A DNA stretch of 64,000 nt from Micrococcales bacterium (GTDB lineage: Bacteria > Actinomycetota > Actinomycetes > Actinomycetales > Microbacteriaceae), in contig JAFKIY010000005.1 of assembly GCA_017306245.1 (NCBI GenBank), positions 1 through 64,000 of the forward strand, in the 5' to 3' direction. Each line of letters starts with the position of its first letter. Position 1 is the first letter of the stretch. The notes below the pieces were generated by a model. The model was not told the DNA's origin, searched no databases, and saw nothing but the letters and a program-made list of their open reading frames with translations. Position numbers and translations under genes: made by a program. Below are positions 23,985-32,519 of the stretch, in pieces.

Positions 23985-24878
23985 TTATTGATCCGCCCGT
24001 TGACGCGGATGCCGAGACGCGGCCGCTGTGTGCTCTGAGGTCGTGGGCTCCCTGAATGACCCGATCCGGGCCGTCCTGCGCAGCGCGGACAGCACCGGCC
24101 GGCCGAGAAGCGCGACACCGAGAGCGAGCACGACCGCGCGCATGAGGTCCCACCCGAGCGACGTGGTGAGGCTGAACAACGCGAAATGGTGCAGGTTTTC
24201 GATAACCGGTGCACCGGGCACGAAGCTCAGCCCGGTTCCCGGCCCCAGCGTGAACGGCCAGAACGACAGGTTCATGAGCTGGCCGTACAGGAAACCGCTC
24301 ACGGCGGCGTATCCGGCGAGACTCACGAGCTCGAGCGGGCCCCGCATCCGACGCGGGAGAAGGCCGGCGCCCATGCCGATCCAGGATGCGGCGAGCATCT
24401 GGAACGGCAGCCACGGCCCGAAACCGCCGGTGAGCAGTGCGGAGGCGAACAGGGTGACCGAACCGAGCGCGAACCCGAACCCCGCGCCGAACACCCGCCC
24501 GCCGAGGATGATGAACAGAAACACGAACTCGACCCCCGCGCTGCCGGCCGAGAGCGGTCGAAGCACGGCCCCGATGGCGGCGAGCAGGCCGAGCATGGTC
24601 ACCGTTTTCGCGTCGATCCCGCCGTCGCCCAGGGCGACGAGGGAGATGAGAACGACGGCCAGGAGCACGCCCGCGAGAACGACAGGAGCTGCGGCGTTCT
24701 GCGCGGGCACTGATCCGCCGCCGACCAGCAGCGGCCACGCAAACGCCATGGCGCCGACGAGGGAAACGAGCGCGAGAGCGATGCCGGTGCGAACGCCCAG
24801 CGGCAGTGCGCGCACGGACCTGATGCTCATGGTGCGACCAGCGGAGCCGACCTGCCCTTCGCGCTGCAGGCTCGTCAC
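23985..24878 (-). CDS. ECF transporter substrate-binding (S) component, probably cobalamin
   Basis: The 297-residue membrane protein has about six to eight membrane segments and the look of an ECF S component (AIGAVLRPLSAGSAGVEFVFLFIILGGRVFGAGFGFALG). Substrate is inferred from context: the operon starts after a cobalamin riboswitch and the divergent gene is a cobalamin adenosyltransferase. GTG 24878 overlaps the stop of the ATPase gene (GTGA); an internal ATG 48 nt later could also serve. It is the last gene of the four-gene unit. Confidence 0.82.
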   Translation of the reverse strand: MTSLQREGQVGSAGRTMSIRSVRALPLGVRTGIALALVSLVGAMAFAWPLLVGGGSVPAQNAAAPVVLAGVLLAVVLISLVALGDGGIDAKTVTMLGLLAAIGAVLRPLSAGSAGVEFVFLFIILGGRVFGAGFGFALGSVTLFASALLTGGFGPWLPFQMLAASWIGMGAGLLPRRMRGPLELVSLAGYAAVSGFLYGQLMNLSFWPFTLGPGTGLSFVPGAPVIENLHHFALFSLTTSLGWDLMRAVVLALGVALLGRPVLSALRRTARIGSFREPTTSEHTAAASRHPRQRADQ

Positions 24879-26539
24879 GGCGTAACCCCCAACGCATCCC
24901 GCACGGCATCAACCGTGAGGAAGTGCACCGGCCGCAGGATGCGGGAAACCTGCGGCGCGAACGTCGCGCTCGCCGTCAGCACGTCGCGGGCCGGACCATC
25001 CGTGATGATGTCCCCCTCGGACAGCACGACGACGCGGTTTGCGGTGCGCGCGACGAACTCCACATCGTGACTCGACAGCAGCACGCTCGCGCCGCCCAGG
25101 ATGTGCTCGGTCAGCACCGACCGCAACCGCATTTTGGCGCCGTAGTCGAGTCCTCGTGTCGGCTCATCGAGCAGGACCACGGCGGGCGCACCGGCGAGTT
25201 GCACCGCCAGGACCAGAGCCAGCCGCTGGCCTTCGGAGAGATCCCGGGGATGCGCAGTGCTCTCCAGACCGGGCGAGAGGCGCTCCAGAATCGCGGACGT
25301 CGTCCCGGGCGGCGCGAGCGCGACGCGATCCGATTCCCGGCACTCCGCCGCGACGGTCTCGAGGTAGAGGAGGTCGGATGGGCGCTGCGGAACGAGCACG
25401 ATGTGGCGGATCGCCTCGTCCGGCGGGAGCGTCGACGGGTCAATGTCGCCCACGCGTACGAAGCCACCGGACCGTGGACCTGAGCCCTGCAGCGCCCACA
25501 GCAGCGACGACTTCCCCGAGCCATTCCGCCCCATGAGCGCGGTGACCTCCCCGCGCTTCAGCGTGAGGTCGATACCGTTCACCGCGGTCACGCGGCCGTA
25601 GCGCACGTTGAGGTCGACTGCGTGCAGGGCGGCGGCAGGCAAAGCGGCGCGCAGGGCGGCGGCAGGCAGAGCGGCGGCAGGCACGGCATCGGCTTGCGGC
25701 GCCTCACGCGGCCGCACCGGCACTCGTTCGGCCAGCCGATCCCGCAGCGGCCCGGCAACGCGTCGGGCGTCGCGGAGCGAGAGCGGCAACGGTTCCCACC
25801 CGGCCAGCCGACCGAGTTCGATGATGGGCGGCGCGACGGGACTTGTCGCCATCAGTTCACCAGGCGGCCCGGAGCGGGCCGAACCGTCGCCCCCGAGCAG
25901 GACGACGGAATCCGCATACTGGATGACCCGCTCCAGACGGTGCTCGGCCAGCACAACCGTGACACCGACGTCGTGCACGAGGCGCAAAAGGGCAGCAAGG
26001 ACTTCTTCCGCCGCGCTCGGGTCCAAGGCGGATGTCGGCTCGTCGAGGACGAGCACCCGTGGCTGAGCCGTCAACGCCGCACCGATGGCGACGCGCTGCT
26101 GCTCCCCGGCAGAAAGCGTCGACAGGGGGCGGTGTCGAATTCGGGCGAGGGCGAGAAGGTCAATGACTTCCTCGACGCGCTGGCGCATGACGGGTGCCGC
26201 GATTCCGAGCTGTTCCATGCTGTACGCGAGCTCGTCGTCCACCCGGTCGGTGACGAATCCGGATATCGGATCCTGGCCGACAAAGCCGACGATTTCCGCG
26301 AGATCCCGGGGCGGATGCGTTCGCGTGTCGAGTCCTCCCACCGTGACGTTGCCCGCGAGCCGGCCACCGGTGAGGTGCGGCGCCAACCCGTTGATCAACT
26401 GCAGGAGCGTGGACTTGCCCGAGCCGGTCTCGCCGACGACAAGGCACAACTCCCCCTCGGGGATGGCGAGCGAGACATCCTGCAGAACGGCTTCCGCAGC
26501 GTCCTGATACTGGAAGGTCACCTGGTCGAAAGAGATCAT
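24875..26539 (-). CDS. Fused tandem ECF transporter ATPase (EcfA-EcfA')
   Basis: The 554-residue protein joins the two ATPases that are usually separate in ECF transporters. Half one has Walker A GETGSGKST, signature LSAGEQQRV and Walker B LVLDEPTSALD. Half two, from about residue 305, has Walker A GRNGSGKSS, signature LSEGQRLAL and Walker B VLLDEPTRGLD. The linker is a repeated Pro-Ala-Ala-Ala-Leu stretch encoded by a DNA direct repeat. It powers uptake with EcfT and the S component. ATG 26539 overlaps the ecfT stop by 4 bp. Confidence 0.92.
   Translation of the reverse strand: MISFDQVTFQYQDAAEAVLQDVSLAIPEGELCLVVGETGSGKSTLLQLINGLAPHLTGGRLAGNVTVGGLDTRTHPPRDLAEIVGFVGQDPISGFVTDRVDDELAYSMEQLGIAAPVMRQRVEEVIDLLALARIRHRPLSTLSAGEQQRVAIGAALTAQPRVLVLDEPTSALDPSAAEEVLAALLRLVHDVGVTVVLAEHRLERVIQYADSVVLLGGDGSARSGPPGELMATSPVAPPIIELGRLAGWEPLPLSLRDARRVAGPLRDRLAERVPVRPREAPQADAVPAAALPAAALRAALPAAALHAVDLNVRYGRVTAVNGIDLTLKRGEVTALMGRNGSGKSSLLWALQGSGPRSGGFVRVGDIDPSTLPPDEAIRHIVLVPQRPSDLLYLETVAAECRESDRVALAPPGTTSAILERLSPGLESTAHPRDLSEGQRLALVLAVQLAGAPAVVLLDEPTRGLDYGAKMRLRSVLTEHILGGASVLLSSHDVEFVARTANRVVVLSEGDIITDGPARDVLTASATFAPQVSRILRPVHFLTVDAVRDALGVTP
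25624..25675. repeat. 27-bp-period direct repeat encoding the ATPase linker
   Basis: A 25-bp unit at 25624-25648 recurs at 25651-25675 with one mismatch. It encodes the PAAALxA-type linker joining the two ATPase halves, so linker length could change by slippage in 9-residue steps. Confidence 0.85.
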
Positions 26540-27660
26540 CGCTGACCGCCGATCGCGGCCGGGACCACGGCGAGGATGCCGCACACGGTGAAAGTGACGG
26601 ACAGCCCCGCGATGCCGGACGCCGCGGAAGTTGCGGAAACTCCGGGCTCGAGAGTCGAAGCCGCGAGCGCCAGTGCGGCAATCGCGACGCCGATCGCCGA
26701 AATCACAGTTTCGCGCCAACGCCACACATCCGGTCGGTACCGTGTCGTGGCGATCCGGCGGGACGCGACGATCGACGCGATGACGGCCGCCGCGCCACCG
26801 CTGGCGAGAAGGGGAAGGGCGAGCCAGCGCGGACCCGTCCCGTCCAGGAGCGCATACGTGCCGAGCGCCGCCGCGATGAGGGCGGCGAGAAGAAGTGCGA
26901 GAACGAGCCGGCTGCTGCCGTGATGCACGCGCGCATACCCGCGCGAGTCCATGGATGCCGCGAGCGTCGTGGACCGTTCAAGGGCGTCCTGCAGCACGGG
27001 GAGCGTCGTCGCAGCGACAGCTTTGCGACCCGTGAGCGAACGCCCCCGCAACGCCTGCGCCGTGCGCACGCGCCGCCACGAGTCGACCAATTGCGGCGCG
27101 AGCGTCATGGCGATGACCGCCGACGTTCCCAGCAGGTGCAGCGACGCCGGCAGGCTGCGGAGCGTGCGCTGCGGATTCGTGAGCGCCGTGGCCGCCCCGA
27201 AACACACGAGCAGCGCGGCCAGCGCGAGGCCGGCGGAGACGGCGGCGAGCAGGCCGGATGCCGTCACCGGGCCGAGCAGTGCGATGCCCGCCGCCCAGTC
27301 CGGAAGCGGGATGCGCGGCAGCGGAAGCAGGACATCCGTGCCGCTCTTGAGCCCCACGAGCACGTAAAACACCACGCGCACCACGACGACACCCGCCGCG
27401 AGGGCAAGGTAGGCGGGAAACGCGCGGGAAAATGCGGACGGGGTGTGGCACAGGGCGACGACCGCGACGAGCGCGACGATGAGGATCGCGGACGACACGA
27501 TGCCCGGTGACCTCGTTGTCGCAACAGCGACACCGAGCGCCCACACCCACCACGCCACCGGATGCACGGACCGCTGCACGCCGCGGCCGACCGCCGCGAG
27601 CGGAGGAGCGCTCCGGTCGGTGCGGGTTGCGGTGCGGGCGCCGTCGGTCCGGGTCGGCAC
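26536..27660 (-). CDS. ECF transporter transmembrane (T) component
   Basis: EcfT couples the ATPases to the S component. The 374-residue protein has membrane helices and the cytoplasmic coupling region with the Ala-Arg-Gly signatures: RTAQALRGRSL and later SMDSRGYARVHH. A Thr/Arg-rich N-terminal tail of about 25 residues precedes the first helix. Extra C-terminal helices after residue 260 are not usual in short EcfT proteins. GTG 27660 starts 3 bp after the upstream gene's stop. Confidence 0.86.
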   Translation of the reverse strand: MPTRTDGARTATRTDRSAPPLAAVGRGVQRSVHPVAWWVWALGVAVATTRSPGIVSSAILIVALVAVVALCHTPSAFSRAFPAYLALAAGVVVVRVVFYVLVGLKSGTDVLLPLPRIPLPDWAAGIALLGPVTASGLLAAVSAGLALAALLVCFGAATALTNPQRTLRSLPASLHLLGTSAVIAMTLAPQLVDSWRRVRTAQALRGRSLTGRKAVAATTLPVLQDALERSTTLAASMDSRGYARVHHGSSRLVLALLLAALIAAALGTYALLDGTGPRWLALPLLASGGAAAVIASIVASRRIATTRYRPDVWRWRETVISAIGVAIAALALAASTLEPGVSATSAASGIAGLSVTFTVCGILAVVPAAIGGQR

Positions 27661-27662
27661 AG

Positions 27663-28379
27663 TCAGTCCCGTGCCGCTGGGGGCGGTGGCTCGTCGCGGT
27701 GGCGGCGTTGCCGCACGACGAACATGATGATGACAGCCGCGACCAGGGCAAGAAAACCGACCGATGCGGTCAGCAGAATGAGGTTCTGGCTGGCACGCTC
27801 ATCGGCGGGACTGCCCCGGGGGTTGTCCACCTGGTCCCCGGAGCCGGGGAGCGCGGCGCTGGGGGTCTCCGTCGCATCCGGTGTCGGCGCAGGCGTTGCC
27901 GTCGCCGCTGCTTCGGATGGCGCGATGCCGGGGGGCACGGTGCCCTCGTTGTACCGCCACCCCTCGATTTCGCCAGGCATTGGAGAGCTTGAATCCGCGC
28001 CGACCTGATAGCTCACCCACTCGCCGTCGGGCGTGGCGTGCCAGTAGGCCCAGAACGAACCGTCGAACGTCTCCGGGCACGGATCCGGCATCGCGTTGAT
28101 GGCGCACAGGAACCCCGGTTGCGAGTCGGTGACCGTGAATCCGGCGGCGAGCAGGGCTGCCCGGCCAGATTCCTGGCTCCCCACGGCGCACCGCACCTCG
28201 AGCGTGCCGCCGAGATCCGTGGAATCGACAACCACGACGGAACCGTCGGCGCAGCTTCCCTCCGCGGCGAACGCCGGGCTGCTGGCCGTCACGCCCACCG
28301 CGGCGACCGAGCCTGCCGCGACAGCGGTGACGGCGAGCAGTCCGAAAAAGACCTGTCGAATGCGGCGGGAGAGGGTCAT
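27663..28379 (-). CDS. Membrane-anchored transcobalamin-like (DUF4430-like) surface protein
   Basis: The 238-residue protein has a signal peptide (VFFGLLAVTAVAAG...SSPAFAAEG), an extracellular domain, a Pro/Ala/Thr-rich spacer near residue 155 and a C-terminal membrane helix followed by RQRRHRDE. The domain resembles the C-terminal module of transcobalamin and DUF4430 proteins: FLCAINAMPD, GSFWAYWHATPDGEWVSYQVGA and PGEIEGWRYN. It probably captures cobalamin for the ECF importer. ATG 28379 is preferred over ATG 28421 because GGAAGG lies 6 nt upstream and the signal peptide then starts correctly. The two Cys in CAINAMPDPC may form a disulfide. Confidence 0.75.
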   Translation of the reverse strand: MTLSRRIRQVFFGLLAVTAVAAGSVAAVGVTASSPAFAAEGSCADGSVVVVDSTDLGGTLEVRCAVGSQESGRAALLAAGFTVTDSQPGFLCAINAMPDPCPETFDGSFWAYWHATPDGEWVSYQVGADSSSPMPGEIEGWRYNEGTVPPGIAPSEAAATATPAPTPDATETPSAALPGSGDQVDNPRGSPADERASQNLILLTASVGFLALVAAVIIMFVVRQRRHRDEPPPPAARD

Positions 28380-28451
28380 CGCGAGCCTTCCAATTAGCGC
28401 CCGCGACCGGTCCGGGATCATGCCACCGGGCGGAACTGCGAGAGTTTCGAC

Positions 28452-28466
28452 CCGGGGAAGACCCGG
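28452..28466 (-). promoter_or_regulatory. Hairpin between riboswitch aptamer and coding start
   Basis: CCGGG (28452-28456) pairs with CCCGG (28462-28466) around a 5-nt loop. It lies after the cobalamin aptamer and 73 bp before ATG 28379, the place of an expression platform. No U-tract follows, so it may act on translation or through Rho rather than as an intrinsic terminator. Confidence 0.4.
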
Positions 28467-28483
28467 ACTCCGTCTCGCAGACC

Positions 28484-28610
28484 ACGGCGATCAAGAGTTG
28501 TGTTGCCCTCCCGAGGCAGGTATCCCGGCTCGACGGCGTTCGCCGTCCTACGGTTGCGGGTCAGCACCGGAATTCGACCGGTTTCCCCTCCGCGAGAGTT
28601 GTGTCGCCCA
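28484..28610 (-). ncRNA. Cobalamin (AdoCbl) riboswitch
   Basis: On the minus strand the element contains GGGAAACCGGT followed by AATTCCGGTGCTGACCCGCAACCGTA and then the B12 box GAGCCGGGATACCTGCC (28515-28531). A GGCGA/TCGCC pair closes it (28604-28608 with 28486-28490). These are the conserved core segments of cobalamin riboswitches. It precedes the surface protein-EcfT-EcfAA'-EcfS operon and should shut it off when cobalamin is abundant. Confidence 0.93.
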
Positions 28611-28665
28611 GTGCTTTTGGCGACAATTCCAGCCTAGCCTCGGCCAGTGGTGGCAGGCTAGGAAA

Positions 28666-29217
28666 ATGAGCCGTGTTTATACGAAGACCGGGGATGACGG
28701 TACTACGGGCCAGCTGTATGGCGGTCGAGTGCCTAAAGGCGGCGAACTTGTGGAGGCCCTCGGGGACATCGACGAGGCGGTGTCGGCCCTCGGTGTGGCG
28801 CGGGCCGGATGTGCGGATGCCCGCATCGCCGAAATCCTGCTGCAAGTCCAGCGCGAGCTGTTCATTGTCGGCGCCGACCTTTCCGTGAACCCGAAACACC
28901 GGGACCGGCTGAAGCCGGGGATATCCCTCGTCGAGCCGGAGATGGTGACCGGGCTCGAGCACCTCATCGACGAACTGACCGCCGAGCAACCGCTCAAACC
29001 CGTGTTCCTGGTTCCCGGGTCAACTCCGCTGGAGGGCGCGATCGACTTTGCGCGCACTGTCGTGAGGCGTGCCGAGCGCCACACCCTGCGGGCGAAGGAG
29101 GCCGGGCACGCCGTGAGCGAGCCGGTGCAGCACTACCTGAACCGCCTCTCCGACCTGGTGTTCGTGCTCGCCAGGCGTGCTGCCGCGGGAACTGAGGAGC
29201 CGGTCAGCCACGACTGA
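28666..29217 (+). CDS. pduO: PduO-type cob(I)alamin adenosyltransferase
   Basis: The enzyme transfers adenosyl from ATP to cob(I)alamin, making adenosylcobalamin. The 183-residue protein has the ATP-binding N-terminus VYTKTGDDGTTGQLYGGRVPK, the arginine-rich helix TVVRRAERHTLRAKEAG and the YLNRLSDLVFVLAR motif. ATG 28666 is chosen by the family's start; CAGGCT at 28654-28659 could be a -10 6 nt upstream of it. It is divergent from the riboswitch-controlled importer. NrdJ in this window is a plausible user of its product. Confidence 0.93.
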   Translation: MSRVYTKTGDDGTTGQLYGGRVPKGGELVEALGDIDEAVSALGVARAGCADARIAEILLQVQRELFIVGADLSVNPKHRDRLKPGISLVEPEMVTGLEHLIDELTAEQPLKPVFLVPGSTPLEGAIDFARTVVRRAERHTLRAKEAGHAVSEPVQHYLNRLSDLVFVLARRAAAGTEEPVSHD

Positions 29218-29283
29218 GTGCGAGTCAAGGATCCTGCGGGATGGCGGAAGAAACCGGCGAACCCTGGGAGCGGGCGACCCCGG

Positions 29284-30594
29284 TCAGGCCCGGAAAAACT
29301 TCCTCACCTGGGCCACGGCGTCGAGGAGGGCGTCGACCTCGGCATCCGTCGTGTAGACGGAGGTGCTCGCGCGGGTTGACGCGGCCACCCCGAGCCGACG
29401 GTGGAGGGGTTCCGCGCAGTGATGCCCGACACGCACGGCAATGCCGAGGTTGTCGAGGAATTGCCCGACATCGTGCGCGTGCACGCCGTCGACGAGAAAA
29501 CTGGCGAGCCCCACCCGGGGTTCGCCCGGCGCGGGGCCGAGCACCCGGGTGCCGGGAAGCTCGCTGAGCCCGAGTGCGAGCTTCTTGCCGAGTTCCGCGT
29601 CACGCGCGTGGACGCGGTCCATGCCGAGACCGGCCAGATATTCGGCGGCGGCCGCCAACCCGACGGCCTGGGCAACCGGCTGCGTCCCAGCCTCGAAGCG
29701 GGCGGGCGATGGCAGGAATTCTGCCCGCTCGATGGTCACGCTCGTGATCATGGAACCCCCGGTGAGGAACGGCGGCAACGCGTCGAGCAGGACGGCCCGA
29801 CCGTAGAGCACGCCGATGCCGAGCGGCCCGAGCATCTTGTGGCCGCTCAGGACCGCGAAGTCGACGTCGAGCGCCGTGACATCCAGCGGCAGGTGCGGCG
29901 CGGACTGGCAGGCATCGAGCACGACGAGTGCGCCGACCTCTCGCGCTAAAGCGACGATTTCGGAGACGGGAGTGACCTCGCCGAGAACGTTGGACACGTG
30001 GGCGAAGGCGACAATTCTGGTGCGCGCGCTGATGACCTCCCGCGCCTGATCCAGCTGGGGCCGTCCGCTGTCGTCGACGCCGATGTGGCGCAGCGTCGCG
30101 CCCGTGCGGGCGGCGAGCTCCTGCCACGGGATCAGGTTCGCGTGGTGCTCAAGTTCGGTGACCACGATTTCGTCGCCGGCCCTGAGTCGGAACCGATCCG
30201 CCTCCGCGCCGCCGCGGCCGCTGCTCGCATTCGAGAATGCGTAGGCGAGCAGGTTGATCGCCGCCGTGGCGTTGCTCGTCCAGACAATCTCGTTGGGACG
30301 TGCGCCGAGAAATTCGGCGAGGCGATCCCGGGCAGATTCGAACGCTTCGGTGGCTTCGCCGGCGAGGGTGTGCGCTCCGCGGTGCACTGCGGCATTGTGA
30401 CGTTCATAGAAGCGCCGTTCAGTATCGAGCACCTGCAGAGGTTTGTGGCTCGTGGCGGCAGAGTCGAGATACACGAGCGGGCGCCCACGCACGGTTCGGC
30501 GCAGCGCGGGGAAGTCGCGGCGGATCGCGTCGACATCCAGCGTTGCCGCAACCGGGCGGTTACCGGCAGTCACGCGATTCGGCTGGCCGCTCAC
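29284..30594 (-). CDS. sufS: SufS-type cysteine desulfurase
   Basis: SufS removes sulfur from cysteine with pyridoxal phosphate and passes it on as persulfide. The 436-residue enzyme shows LVYLDSAATSHKP, the PLP-binding lysine in LSGHKMLGPLGIG, and the persulfide cysteine in VRVGHHCAEPL near residue 398. GTG 30594 follows the sufU stop by 6 bp. A sufS-sufU pair without sufBCD nearby suggests either supply of sulfur for Fe-S clusters or Moco maturation; the nar and moa genes around it favour both. Confidence 0.93.
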   Translation of the reverse strand: MSGQPNRVTAGNRPVAATLDVDAIRRDFPALRRTVRGRPLVYLDSAATSHKPLQVLDTERRFYERHNAAVHRGAHTLAGEATEAFESARDRLAEFLGARPNEIVWTSNATAAINLLAYAFSNASSGRGGAEADRFRLRAGDEIVVTELEHHANLIPWQELAARTGATLRHIGVDDSGRPQLDQAREVISARTRIVAFAHVSNVLGEVTPVSEIVALAREVGALVVLDACQSAPHLPLDVTALDVDFAVLSGHKMLGPLGIGVLYGRAVLLDALPPFLTGGSMITSVTIERAEFLPSPARFEAGTQPVAQAVGLAAAAEYLAGLGMDRVHARDAELGKKLALGLSELPGTRVLGPAPGEPRVGLASFLVDGVHAHDVGQFLDNLGIAVRVGHHCAEPLHRRLGVAASTRASTSVYTTDAEVDALLDAVAQVRKFFRA

Positions 30595-30600
30595 TGGGCC

Positions 30601-31086
30601 TCATTTCGTCGTCCCTGCCGTCGAAGGGTCGGGCGGATGCGCGGAGGCGTCCAGGCTGTTCAGCGCATCCTCGAGTGCGACCCATGCGAGCATCGCGCAG
30701 TTGATGCGCGGCGGATACAGCGCGACTCCGCTCAGGGCGACCGCATCCCCGAGAACATCGCTGTCGCCCCCATCCTTGCCTCGGGACTGCAGCATCGCAC
30801 GGAAAGCGGCGACGCGAAGCCCGCACTCGCGGGGCGTGAGCCCGCCGGTGATGTCGCACAGCATCGAAGCGGAGGCCTGTGAGATCGCGCAGCCCTGGCC
30901 CGTCCAGCTCAGACAGTCGACAATGCCCTCGCGGGCGTGGACGCGCAACGTGATTTCGTCGCCGCAACTTCGATTTCGCTGGTGAGATTCGGCTGACGGC
31001 GCCGGGAGCAGTGCGTAGCCGTGGCGCTCGCGGGAGTGGTCCAGCAGGACATCCTGATAGAGCTCGCGAAAATCGTCACCGGCCAC
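30601..31086 (-). CDS. sufU: SufU-type sulfur acceptor / Fe-S assembly protein
   Basis: SufU accepts persulfide sulfur from SufS through a zinc-bound cysteine. The 161-residue protein has the three conserved cysteines in NRSCGDEITLRV, GQGCAISQASASM and INCAMLAW, with the Asp of CGDE completing the metal site. A C-terminal tail of about 15 residues (HPPDPSTAGTTK) is variable. GTG 31086 is the first start in frame. It is coupled to sufS and lies downstream of narK in the same direction, 65 bp away. Confidence 0.9.
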   Translation of the reverse strand: MAGDDFRELYQDVLLDHSRERHGYALLPAPSAESHQRNRSCGDEITLRVHAREGIVDCLSWTGQGCAISQASASMLCDITGGLTPRECGLRVAAFRAMLQSRGKDGGDSDVLGDAVALSGVALYPPRINCAMLAWVALEDALNSLDASAHPPDPSTAGTTK

Positions 31087-31151
31087 GATTCAACTCTAGG
31101 TCGCAACGGCAAACTTTGTCGCGGTCGCCCGCTGCACGCACCAGCGGCCGG

Positions 31152-32489
31152 TCAGCTCGGCATCGGGGCGTTGCGGCGAGCGTAATACCACCACGCCAAC
31201 CAGGTGCAGAACGCGCACCACACAGCGCAAACGACGAAGAACGCGTGCGGTGCCATGACTGAGAGCGAAATTCCGACGAGGAACGGGCCGAACGCGCCGA
31301 TCGCCGCGGTCCAGCCGATCGCGCCGCCCGCCTGGCGCGGAGGGAAAATCATCGGCATCTGCTTGAACGTTCCCGCGTTCGCGAACCCGGAGAAGAAGAA
31401 GATGATCGTCATTCCGGTGAAGAACCCGGCGAACTCGTTGACCGAGGTCGGGTTCAGGAAGAACAGCGTGACGACGGTCCCCGCCGTCATTCCGAGCCCG
31501 CCGACGAACGTGAACTTCGCGCCGCCGCCCACCCTGTCGCACAGCGGGCCGACCCCGGCTCGCACGAGCGCACCGAGCATGGGCCCGATCCACGCCCAGG
31601 TGAGCGGGTTGGGGGCATCCGCCCCGAACTGGTCGCTGCTGTACACGTTCAGGATGATGAGCCCGGTCTGGGCCGCGAGGCCGCTGAATGCGCCAAACGA
31701 CATGAGGTAGATCGCCGTCATGACCCACGTGTGCTTGAGCCCGAAAATGTCGAGTTGCTGCCGGAAATTCGCTTTCACCGGGACGCTGCGGATGACGAGA
31801 ATCGCGAGGGCGACCGCGAGGAGGACCCACGGGATGAGCACGAGGCCGCCGTTGTGCAACCAGACGAGTTTGCCTTCCGAATCGCTTTGCGGGGTGAGGA
31901 TCGCGGTGCCGAACAGGCCGAAACCGACCACCCACGGTAGGAGCAGCTGCATGACGCCGATGCCGAGGTTGCCGATTCCCGCCTGGAGCCCGAGCGCCGT
32001 GCCGGCGAGTCTCTTCGGGAAGTAATAGCTCGTCGACGCCATGAGTCCGGAGAAACTTCCGCCGCCGACCCCCGCCGCGAACGCGAGTGACATGAGCACC
32101 CAGAACGGGGTCGTCGTGTCCCGCGCCGCAAGCGCCCAGCCGAAGAGGGGGAGCACGAGGAGAGCTCCGCTGAACGACACGAGGAGGCGGCTGCCCATGA
32201 TCGGCGGAAGGAACATGAACACGAGGCGCAGCACGCCGCCGGCGAGCCCCGGCACGGCCACGAGCCAGTACAGCTGCTCCTTCGTGAGCAGGTCGACGCC
32301 TTCAGCCCGGATGTCGTTGAGCCGCGGCGCGATCGCGCTCACGAGGAACCACGCCGCGAACGCAAGAATCATCGTGTAGGTCGTCACCCACAGGGTGCGC
32401 CACGCGAGCTTGCTATCCCAGGTGGTCTCGTCTTCCGGGTTCCAGTTGGACAGGTCAGGCTTGAGGGCGGATCCAGCTGCCGAGGTCAT
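31152..32489 (-). CDS. narK: Nitrate/nitrite MFS transporter
   Basis: NarK brings in nitrate and expels nitrite. The 445-residue protein has 12 membrane segments, with the nitrate signature-like stretches FAAGVGGGSFSGLMASTSYYFPKRLAGTALGLQAGIGNLG and a second FFSGFANAGTFKQMPMIFPPRQAGGAIGWTAAIGAFGPF. The residue pair of Arg (RLVF, GAFxR regions) expected in the substrate path is present in part. It starts 30 bp after narI with AAAGG upstream of ATG, so it is the last gene of the narGHJI-K unit. Confidence 0.94.
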   Translation of the reverse strand: MTSAAGSALKPDLSNWNPEDETTWDSKLAWRTLWVTTYTMILAFAAWFLVSAIAPRLNDIRAEGVDLLTKEQLYWLVAVPGLAGGVLRLVFMFLPPIMGSRLLVSFSGALLVLPLFGWALAARDTTTPFWVLMSLAFAAGVGGGSFSGLMASTSYYFPKRLAGTALGLQAGIGNLGIGVMQLLLPWVVGFGLFGTAILTPQSDSEGKLVWLHNGGLVLIPWVLLAVALAILVIRSVPVKANFRQQLDIFGLKHTWVMTAIYLMSFGAFSGLAAQTGLIILNVYSSDQFGADAPNPLTWAWIGPMLGALVRAGVGPLCDRVGGGAKFTFVGGLGMTAGTVVTLFFLNPTSVNEFAGFFTGMTIIFFFSGFANAGTFKQMPMIFPPRQAGGAIGWTAAIGAFGPFLVGISLSVMAPHAFFVVCAVWCAFCTWLAWWYYARRNAPMPS

Positions 32490-32519
32490 CGAGGGCCTTT
32501 CGTGTGATTGACGGTAAAA

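Noticed and set aside
32490..32519. Separate promoter for narK
   Set aside because: The 30-bp gap after narI has only a ribosome site and no convincing -10/-35 pair or operator.
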